Positions 42,301 to 47,664 of a DNA stretch of 47,664 nucleotides are shown piece by piece. Location: positions 70,174 through 117,837 of the forward strand of contig JAGWBI010000006.1 in NCBI GenBank assembly GCA_021295965.1, given 5' to 3'. Within the stretch, counting starts at the first letter, position 1; each line of letters begins with the position of its first letter. The translations under genes and the position numbers were made by a program. Source of the DNA: Dehalococcoidia bacterium (lineage in GTDB: Bacteria > Chloroflexota > Dehalococcoidia > Lucifugimonadales > UBA3495). The notes beneath the pieces were generated by a model. It saw only the letters and a program-made list of their open reading frames with translations, ran no database searches and was not told the origin of the DNA.

Positions 42301-42960
42301 ATGCCTAAACAAGTTTGCGTTATCGGTTTGGGTCGCTTCGGCGCCAAGTTAGCCAGCACGCTGTTTCAGCGTGACCATGAAGTGTTGGCCATTGACCTGG
42401 ATGAGCAGAAGGTCCAGGAAATGCTGGGCCGGGTCACCTACGCCGTTGAGGCCAACGCCACCAGCGAAACCGCCCTGCGCGACCTGGGGGTGGCCGACAT
42501 GGACGTGGCCGTAGTGGGCCTGGGCAGCCAGATCCAGTCCAGCATCATCGCCACCATGCTGCTCAAGTCCATGGGTCTGCCTTACGTCATCGCCCGGGCC
42601 ACCGATACGCAGCACGCGGAAATTCTGCACCGGGTGGGCGCCGACAAGGTCGTCTTTCCGGAGGAAGAAGCCGCCGAGCGGGCCGCCAGCCTTGACCTCA
42701 GCCCCAATTACGTTGAGTTTATGAACATCACCGAGGACACGGGGGTTCACAAGCTCCGCCCGCCGGAGCGTATGCGCGGCCTGACCTTGCGCGACGCCGG
42801 CCTGGGCTCGGAGGCCCAGCGTCACCGGGTATCCGTAATGGTGCTGCGGCGGGGTCGCGAGTATATCGTGAACCCCGCCGACGACGAGATCATTGACGAC
42901 GGCGACGTCCTGGTGGTCGTCGGAAGCCATGGGGACGTGGAACGCACTTTCGCCCGGTGA
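42301..42960 (+). CDS. trkA: Potassium uptake regulatory subunit, TrkA/KtrA family
   Basis: The 219-residue protein has an N-terminal RCK/Rossmann domain (VCVIGLGRFGAKLA, then VLAIDLDEQKVQEM and VIARATDTQHAEIL, VGADKVVFPEEEAAER) and a C-terminal TrkA-C domain (GLTLRDAGLG, GDVLVVVGSHGD). It binds NAD(H) or ATP/ADP and gates the adjacent TrkH/KtrB pore. The length corresponds to the single-RCK KtrA type. It is translated from the same transcript as trkH, five bases downstream. Confidence 0.93.
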   Translation: MPKQVCVIGLGRFGAKLASTLFQRDHEVLAIDLDEQKVQEMLGRVTYAVEANATSETALRDLGVADMDVAVVGLGSQIQSSIIATMLLKSMGLPYVIARATDTQHAEILHRVGADKVVFPEEEAAERAASLDLSPNYVEFMNITEDTGVHKLRPPERMRGLTLRDAGLGSEAQRHRVSVMVLRRGREYIVNPADDEIIDDGDVLVVVGSHGDVERTFAR

Positions 42961-43006
42961 AGCAACGCGCCTCCGGCCGGATTTTTCCAAAATCGCGGGG
43001 AAAGTT

Positions 43007-43840
43007 ATGACTGACCGAATCGGCTACCTGGGCCCGGCGGGGACTTACACCGAACAGGCGGCCTTGCTCTACGCACCTGAGGCCGAGCTGGTTCCCTACC
43101 CCACCATCCTGGCCGTAGGAACTGCCGTGGCCGGTGACGAACTGGATGCCGGGGTCGTGCCTATCGAAAACAGCCTGGAAGGATCGGTCACTTTCACGCT
43201 GGATTTGCTGATCGCACAATCGGGCCTGTCCATCCGAAACGAGGTGGTCATTCCCATCCATCATTACCTGGTGGCGCCGCCGGGGGTTCCCGCCGAATCG
43301 GTGCAGGTCATATATTCGCATCCCCAGGCGCTGGCCCAGTGCCGCACGTATCTGGAAACCCGTTTCCCGACGCTGCCCCGGGAAGCCTCGCTGAGCACCG
43401 CCGCCGCCGTGGCCGATATGCAGTCCAGCCGGGTTCCGGCGGCGGCCATCTGCCCACAGCGAGCAACCGAAATCTACGACGTGCAGGTGCTGGACCAGGG
43501 CATCCAGGACAACGACACCAACCAGACCCGTTTTGTGGTTCTTGCTCACGAGGACCATGATCCCACCGGCCACGACAGAACCTCCATCTGCTTCTCCTTC
43601 ACCGTGGACCGGCCGGGGAACCTCTACAACTCCATCGGTGAGTTTGCCCGTCGCGACATCAACCTGGTGAAAATTGAGAGCCGGCCCACCAAGCAGGAAT
43701 TGGGGCGGTACATCTTCCTGATTGATTGCGAGGGCCATCGCTCCGGGGCGGACGTGGCGGCGGCGCTGGAAGGGCTGCGCCAGCGCGTCGATATGCTGAA
43801 AGTTCTCGGGTCGTATCCCGCCTGGGAACCGCGGCAATAG
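43007..43840 (+). CDS. pheA: Prephenate dehydratase
   Basis: The 277-residue protein has the PDT signature: IGYLGPAGTYTEQAALLY, GVVPIENSLEGSVTFTLDLL, VIYSHPQALAQCRTYL and the regulatory ACT domain with NLVKIESRPTKQELGRYIF, where ESRP is the Phe-binding motif. It converts prephenate to phenylpyruvate and is probably feedback inhibited by phenylalanine. No chorismate mutase domain is present. The ATG at 43007 is chosen because the domain starts there. An open extension to 42893 overlaps trkA. Confidence 0.95.
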   Translation: MTDRIGYLGPAGTYTEQAALLYAPEAELVPYPTILAVGTAVAGDELDAGVVPIENSLEGSVTFTLDLLIAQSGLSIRNEVVIPIHHYLVAPPGVPAESVQVIYSHPQALAQCRTYLETRFPTLPREASLSTAAAVADMQSSRVPAAAICPQRATEIYDVQVLDQGIQDNDTNQTRFVVLAHEDHDPTGHDRTSICFSFTVDRPGNLYNSIGEFARRDINLVKIESRPTKQELGRYIFLIDCEGHRSGADVAAALEGLRQRVDMLKVLGSYPAWEPRQ

Positions 43841-43889
43841 TAGCGCGGCGCGCGGACGCCGGGCCCACGGGCTCACCCGCACGCGGTCA

Positions 43890-44399
43890 ATGATTGCGCC
43901 AGAGATGCCGTACCCGTTTCGGTCAGTTTTTCTGGTGCGCGGCCACAGCATGAGCCCGACGCTGCGCGACGGCGACCTGATTTTGATCTCTCCGAGGCTC
44001 GGGAAGCGTGGACGTTACGACCGCGGGGCAGTGGTCGTGGCCCGGATACCAACTTCGAGCGCGTCCGGCGTGGCAGATTCCACAAGCGTCAAGCGAGTGG
44101 TCGGGCTGCCTGGAGAATACGTTCGCGCCGGCAAGGACGGCTCCGTATGGATCGATGACGAATTACTGGACGAACCCTACCTGACGCCGGCGGCGCAACG
44201 CGCGCCGGGTTCGGGTCTGTCCTGGCCGTGTGATGACGGCGAGTATGTTCTGATGGGAGATAACCGAGCGGACAGTTGGGGCGGCCGGCAGATTGCCCCG
44301 GCGCCTATCGAGAAGATTATGGGCAAAGTGTGGTTGAAGTTGCCGACCCACCGGCTGTTGCGCCGGGGATCCTCTGAACGCGCCCGCCAAACCCATTAA
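43890..44399 (+). CDS. Signal peptidase I-type (S26) protease without membrane anchor
   Basis: The 169-residue protein has the S26 Ser/Lys dyad: Ser20 in VRGHSMSPTLRDGDL and Lys68 in STSVKRVVGLPGEYV, with the later EYVLMGDNRADSWGGR box. Typical signal peptidases have one or more membrane helices before the Ser. Here only about 16 residues (MIAPEMPYPFRSVFLV) precede it, too little for an anchor. It may be a soluble S26 enzyme, as in Ni-SOD maturation proteases, or a shortened signal peptidase. The start may be the Met at residue 6. YihY follows after five bases. Confidence 0.8.
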   Translation: MIAPEMPYPFRSVFLVRGHSMSPTLRDGDLILISPRLGKRGRYDRGAVVVARIPTSSASGVADSTSVKRVVGLPGEYVRAGKDGSVWIDDELLDEPYLTPAAQRAPGSGLSWPCDDGEYVLMGDNRADSWGGRQIAPAPIEKIMGKVWLKLPTHRLLRRGSSERARQTH

Positions 44400-44404
44400 G
44401 CGCC

Positions 44405-45397
44405 ATGGCTCTCGACTCAAAGCTATACCGGGCCGCCAATTGGGCCAGCCGCAACCGCCGGCTATTGCGGATACGGCCGATACTCAAAGCGCTCCAGTTG
44501 CGGAGGGCCATCACGCGACTGGCGCAACGCTGGCGGCCCCTGCGAGTACTCTTGGCGATCCTGGCGACGGTAACGCGCAACGACGTTCAGCAGCTCACAG
44601 CCGGGATAGCCTATTACGGAATAATATCGTTGATCCCAGTGTCTGTGGTGGTGGTGCAGATTCTCGACCTGGTGCTGAGCGAATCCGGCACCGAAACCTG
44701 GTTCTCGGCAATCTCCTCCGGCCTGCTGCCGCCCAACGTTGACTGGGCAACGCTGCAGCCTCCCGAGGATATGGCGGTGGCGGGAATCGCCGGCGCGCTG
44801 GCCCTGCTGGGCCTGGTGTGGGGTTCCGTCAAACTCTTCGGAGCCGTGGGGGTGGTGGTGAACCGGATGTGGGGAATACAGCCGATCCAGGTCGGCATCC
44901 TGGGGAAGACCCGCGAGTATATGTTCCTCAGCGCCACCGCGCTGGTACTGCTGGTATCCAGCATCCTGACCTCCGTGACCGTTCCCGACCTGGCATCCAA
45001 CTTACTGCGGACGGTGCAGTTGCCGGGATTGGCAGACGTTATCGCCGTTCAGCGGTGGTGGCCGGGAGTGTTGGCCTGGCTGCTGTCGATGACGGCATTC
45101 CTGCTGGTGTACCGCTTTGTGCCGGAACACCGGGTCCGCTGGCGATGGGCCGCTCTGGGCGCATTGGGAGCAAGCATCGGTTTCGAGGCGGTCAACTATG
45201 TCTTCTCCCTGTTCCTCACCTACGTTGCGCCGTCGCATCTGTTGTACGGGCCGCTGGCCTCGATGTTCATCTTCCTCATCTGGCTCTTTGTGTCGGGATT
45301 GATCCTGGCTTCGGGAGCGGCGCTGTCGGCCTATAGCCAGAGCATCTATGACGGCGACGGTCCGGCGCCTGGGCCGGGGTGGTTCCTGACTCCGTAG
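44405..45397 (+). CDS. YihY/BrkB-like integral membrane protein
   Basis: The 330-residue protein is a six-helix YihY/BrkB family protein: LTAGIAYYGIISLIPVSVVV, a second segment AGIAGALALLGLVWGSVKLF, LSATALVLLVSSILTSV, VLAWLLSMTAFLLVYRFVPE, LGALGASIGFEAVNYVFSLF and MFIFLIWLFVSGLILASGAAL. The family was once called RNase BN, wrongly. Its true function is unclear, perhaps transport. The first 60 residues are basic and cytoplasmic. It follows the S26 protease by five bases and ends at a terminator. Confidence 0.88.
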   Translation: MALDSKLYRAANWASRNRRLLRIRPILKALQLRRAITRLAQRWRPLRVLLAILATVTRNDVQQLTAGIAYYGIISLIPVSVVVVQILDLVLSESGTETWFSAISSGLLPPNVDWATLQPPEDMAVAGIAGALALLGLVWGSVKLFGAVGVVVNRMWGIQPIQVGILGKTREYMFLSATALVLLVSSILTSVTVPDLASNLLRTVQLPGLADVIAVQRWWPGVLAWLLSMTAFLLVYRFVPEHRVRWRWAALGALGASIGFEAVNYVFSLFLTYVAPSHLLYGPLASMFIFLIWLFVSGLILASGAALSAYSQSIYDGDGPAPGPGWFLTP

Positions 45398-45446
45398 GAT
45401 CAACCGTCCGTCGTTGAACGCGAGGGCGCGGCACAGGCCAAATGAA

Positions 45447-45475
45447 AACGGGGCGAACCCGTCGGTTGCCCCGTT
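45447..45475. terminator. Hairpin between convergent genes
   Basis: The arms AACGGGGC (45447-45454) and GCCCCGTT (45468-45475) enclose a loop that can pair further (AACC/GGTT). It lies in the gap between convergent gene ends at 45397 and 45527 and probably ends both transcripts. No long T run is present. Confidence 0.65.
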
Positions 45476-45526
45476 ATTCCGAATGACCGGTCGATAATCG
45501 TGAACCGGCCGGCCTGTGGTGGAGGG

Positions 45527-45796
45527 TCAGAGTTTCCAGAAAGTTCCCACCTGGCACACGATGTCCACCTTGTTGATGGACTCGGCCGGCCATCCCACCA
45601 TGTTGAGCCAATCCTCGAAGTGGGACTGCTCCACCGCTTCACATTCCGAAACCAGCAGCCCGTTCTCCAAGTCGCCGTACACCTTGAGGACGGTGGTGCG
45701 GCGGTCGGGCCGCCACTTGCGAACGGCGTCCAGTTTGTCGCGAAAATCGGCTTCGGTGATGCCGGGGACTTTGTGAATGGCAATGAATCGCGCCAT
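45527..45796 (-). CDS. Small conserved-looking protein of unknown function
   Basis: The 89-residue protein (MARFIAIHKVPGITEADF, TTVLKVYGDLENGLLVSE, FEDWLNMVGWPAESINKV) has an alternating beta-alpha-beta pattern like a ferredoxin-like dimeric alpha/beta-barrel protein. No family is recognised. CAGGAG lies nine bases before the ATG at 45796, which decides this start over a TTG at 45805. It follows the MaoC-type gene by 30 bases on the same strand and may act in the same pathway. Confidence 0.65.
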   Translation of the reverse strand: MARFIAIHKVPGITEADFRDKLDAVRKWRPDRRTTVLKVYGDLENGLLVSECEAVEQSHFEDWLNMVGWPAESINKVDIVCQVGTFWKL

Positions 45797-45826
45797 CGGT
45801 TGCAACTCCTGCGCTAGCGGATTTTA

Positions 45827-46390
45827 TCAGTCCTGGGCTGGCGGTACGAAGGGATAGGGTATCGGCGGGCCGTCCCGCAGGGGCAGCACCACCGTCGCCG
45901 TTCCCGGCATACTTTCGATGCCATCCTGGGTTTTCATGCCGATTTCCAGCTCGATGAAGCCCATCCGGTCTTTCTCGTATTTGCTGGTGACCCGACCCCA
46001 CATTATCAGGACGTCGCCGGGAACCAGCATCGCCCGGTGCTCGAACCTCGCCTTCCAGGGCCACCCGTTGGGCAGCGTCCAGTCCTTCAGGTACTGGGGC
46101 ACCACGCTCTGCTTCCACGAGCCATGCACCAGGATGCTGGGGTTGCGGTCGTGGTTGAGACCGAAGTCCAGATCGTAATGGATCCGGTGGAAGTTCTCGA
46201 TGGCGGCGCTCCACCGGAACAGGTGAGTTGGCGTGGGCTTATAGACGTATTTGGGCAACTCGTCGCCCTCGTTAACGTCCTCGTAGTAAACCTGCTTCTT
46301 GTCGCGGAGGCCGTCGGCATCGGGGCGCTCGTTGCGCCGCCAGATTTCCTCAGCCTCCATGTTGAGGAGGTCGTCCAGCAGAGTGGTCAT
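45827..46390 (-). CDS. MaoC-like hot-dog dehydratase subunit
   Basis: The 187-residue protein shows KQVYYEDVNEGDELPKYVYK, FRWSAAIENFHRIHYDLDFG and PSILVHGSWKQSVVPQYL. The F-H-x-I-H-x-D and HGS-like pattern matches the hydratase 2 motif of MaoC domains, where Asp and His hydrate enoyl-CoA. GGAG lies seven bases before the ATG at 46390. A longer open frame to 46828 is antisense noise over the neighbouring gene. It is paired with a second hot-dog protein directly upstream. Confidence 0.82.
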   Translation of the reverse strand: MTTLLDDLLNMEAEEIWRRNERPDADGLRDKKQVYYEDVNEGDELPKYVYKPTPTHLFRWSAAIENFHRIHYDLDFGLNHDRNPSILVHGSWKQSVVPQYLKDWTLPNGWPWKARFEHRAMLVPGDVLIMWGRVTSKYEKDRMGFIELEIGMKTQDGIESMPGTATVVLPLRDGPPIPYPFVPPAQD

Positions 46391-46422
46391 GGCGTATCTC
46401 CGATGGGTAAAAAGTCCTGTTG

Positions 46423-46977
46423 CTAACGGCGTATGGTGGAAGCCCGGGTGATGCAGAGGGTCACGTCGTCCTGGTTCCAGTAGCGGGTTTCCCGGGTGAT
46501 GATCAGGAACGGCGTTCCGTCCCGGCCCAACCGCTCCCGGATATCGGAGTAACGGTTCTGGAAAAAGATTTTGTCGCCGATGCTGGGATAGGCGTACACC
46601 TCGATCTCGTTGCCGGCGTTCAGTACGCGCACCAGGTTGGTGGGCACCGGGGGCAGTTCGCCGGGTCGTTCCACCGAGCCGATGCCGTCGGATTCGGGGT
46701 TTTCCTCGAAAGCCGCTGTGATGGGATCGCCCTGGTCGGGCCGGATGCGGCTGGCCAGGTAGCTGACCATGATCGGCGGGGCGATCAGCTCGCCGTAGCG
46801 GGTGGACTTGGCGAACTCGTCGTCCCAATAGCGGGGGTCGGGGTCCATCAGCGCCTGCGTAAAGCGGCGCATATACTCTCCGTCCACCACGCCCCAGGAT
46901 TCGACAATATCGCCGCTGACGCCCACCATGGCCTGGACTTCCGGGGTCAGGGCAGTGGGAGGGGCTTGTTGAGTCAT
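46423..46977 (-). CDS. FAS1/MaoC N-terminal-type dehydratase subunit
   Basis: The 184-residue protein has GVVDGEYMRRFTQALMDPDP, ELIAPPIMVSYLASRIRPDQ and NEIEVYAYPSIGDKIFFQNR, the layout of the N-terminal hot-dog domain of MaoC/FAS1-type dehydratases, which lacks the catalytic Asp/His pair and pairs with an active partner. With the gene 32 bases downstream it should form a heteromeric enoyl-CoA hydratase. The ATG at 46977 is preferred. The open extension to 47454 is antisense to the next gene. It is divergent from the lipoprotein gene. Confidence 0.8.
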   Translation of the reverse strand: MTQQAPPTALTPEVQAMVGVSGDIVESWGVVDGEYMRRFTQALMDPDPRYWDDEFAKSTRYGELIAPPIMVSYLASRIRPDQGDPITAAFEENPESDGIGSVERPGELPPVPTNLVRVLNAGNEIEVYAYPSIGDKIFFQNRYSDIRERLGRDGTPFLIITRETRYWNQDDVTLCITRASTIRR

Positions 46978-47139
46978 AGGGATATGCTCCGCGTGGTTGG
47001 AGTAATTTTGCAGCGCAAGCGTAGCGCAGGGTGCCGGGTTCGTCAATCGGGGAACCGCCTTGGGATCATTGCCGAACCAGAGGCTGCGAACCGCAATAAA
47101 TGGATTTTGAGACGCCCATAGCATCAACAAGATTGATAA

Positions 47140-47168
47140 TTGACATCGCAATTCGCCGATGGTACTGT
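47140..47168 (+). promoter_or_regulatory. Possible promoter for the transporter gene
   Basis: TTGACA (47140-47145), 17 bases and TACTGT (47163-47168) precede the lipoprotein gene's ATG by 71 bases. The -35 box is consensus but the -10 box is poor. A TTATAG further downstream is an alternative. Confidence 0.4.
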
Positions 47169-47239
47169 CTGCCGGGAAATTAAAAAAGGGCGCTTTATAG
47201 TGCTCTCTTTCACAACCTGACCGGCAGGAGATGACCCAA

Positions 47240-47664
47240 ATGGCAGTTATTCGCCTTACACGCTTGCCACGCATCGTTATCGCCCTCGCGTTGCCGTTCG
47301 CTCTGGGCGCAATTCTCGCCTGCGGCGAATCCACTGAACCGGCGGCTGCTCCAGCGGCCCCGGCGGCGGCAACGGAAGCTCCGGCCGCAGCCGCTCCCGC
47401 CGCCACCGCCATGCCCGAAGCCACCGCCATGCCGGCCATGGCCGACAGCGACACCTACCTCCATCTGGCCGTCACCCCACTGCCTCAGGATACCTACCTG
47501 CCGTGGCTTGCCACCAGCAGCGGTCACCTGCCCTTCCGGCCCATGTGGGAAAACCTGACCACCATATCGCCCGAAACCGGGGTGGCCACCATCCTGCCCC
47601 AGTTGGCCCGCGAGTGGGACGTCAGCCCCGACGCCAGTGAGTACACCTTCTATCTCCAGGAGGG
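47240..47664 (+). CDS. ABC transporter substrate-binding lipoprotein (partial)
   Basis: The first 141 residues of a protein that runs off the window edge. A signal peptide (LPRIVIALALPFALGAILAC) ends in a lipobox Cys at about residue 29, followed by an Ala/Pro-rich linker with AATAMPEATAMPAM and then LAVTPLPQDTYLPW and PQLAREWDVSPDASEYTF. The last segment is typical of the dipeptide/nickel (SBP_bac_5) family. It would deliver peptides or similar solutes to a membrane permease. AGGAG lies nine bases before the ATG at 47240. An in-frame ATG at 47231 directly abuts that AGGAG with no spacing. Confidence 0.8.
   Translation, partial: MAVIRLTRLPRIVIALALPFALGAILACGESTEPAAAPAAPAAATEAPAAAAPAATAMPEATAMPAMADSDTYLHLAVTPLPQDTYLPWLATSSGHLPFRPMWENLTTISPETGVATILPQLAREWDVSPDASEYTFYLQE

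Noticed and set aside
46391..46828. Upstream extension of the MaoC-like gene
   Set aside because: It overlaps the neighbouring dehydratase gene in another frame and is Arg/His/Pro-rich. The ATG at 46390 has a ribosome site.

Overview
The window is about 47.7 kb of GC-rich bacterial DNA holding roughly 47 protein genes, two of them broken. No rRNA, tRNA or CRISPR array was seen. The gene content suggests a Chloroflexota bacterium, possibly of the SAR202/Dehalococcoidia kind: five luciferase-like flavin/F420 monooxygenases, three Uma2 proteins, many catabolic oxidoreductases, an anaerobic-type cobalamin pathway and abundant short palindromic repeats. This placement is inference from gene content. 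No phylogenetic marker was compared.

Layout. Positions 1-8.2 kb carry luciferase-like monooxygenases, a Gfo/Idh/MocA oxidoreductase, an aldo/keto reductase, an alpha/beta hydrolase, two Uma2 proteins and a BNR-repeat protein. Positions 8.2-10.8 kb are a repeat-rich, gene-poor stretch followed by an unrecognised two-gene cassette with its own promoter. Positions 10.8-15 kb hold a thiamine-diphosphate enzyme, another monooxygenase, a DUF559 endonuclease boxed by 35-bp inverted repeats, and a phosphotriesterase-like hydrolase. Positions 15-17.4 kb are a tightly packed cassette: a HigB-like toxin, a HigA-like antitoxin, a dual-OB-like protein and two DUF488 proteins. Positions 17.4-24.6 kb hold a frameshifted TIM-barrel gene, an acyl-CoA synthetase, two more monooxygenases and a type II restriction-modification pair. 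Positions 24.6-26.7 kb hold a decayed IS4-type transposase, a LysR regulator and a small membrane protein.

Positions 26.8-37.2 kb, all on the minus strand, carry an HpcH/HpaI-type aldolase and a cobalamin cluster (cbiC, cbiX, then cbiD, cbiT, cbiL, cbiF, cbiG, cbiH). The cluster is interrupted by a Uma2 gene, two YtxH-like genes and a poly-G tract. CbiG carries an extra C-terminal helical domain, and the next gene encodes a similar small helical protein. CbiE and CbiJ are not in the window. Positions 37.2-40.5 kb hold two aspartic-protease-like genes, one lacking the catalytic Asp, and leuS. Positions 40.8-45.4 kb on the plus strand are housekeeping: trkH-trkA potassium uptake, pheA, an S26 peptidase and a YihY membrane protein. 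The window ends with two MaoC/hot-dog dehydratases and the start of an ABC transporter lipoprotein.

How the parts work together. The oxidoreductases, hydrolases, acyl-CoA synthetase, aldolase and hot-dog dehydratases fit a life on diverse, perhaps recalcitrant, organic compounds. Accessory islets (restriction-modification, toxin-antitoxin with DUF488, DUF559 element, unknown cassette) sit between metabolic genes and tend to lie beside nested palindromic repeats. Three related palindromes sit exactly at convergent gene ends and probably act as bidirectional terminators. The strongest candidates for an undescribed system are the HigBA/dual-OB/DUF488 cassette (14966-17397) and the two-gene cassette (8985-10705).
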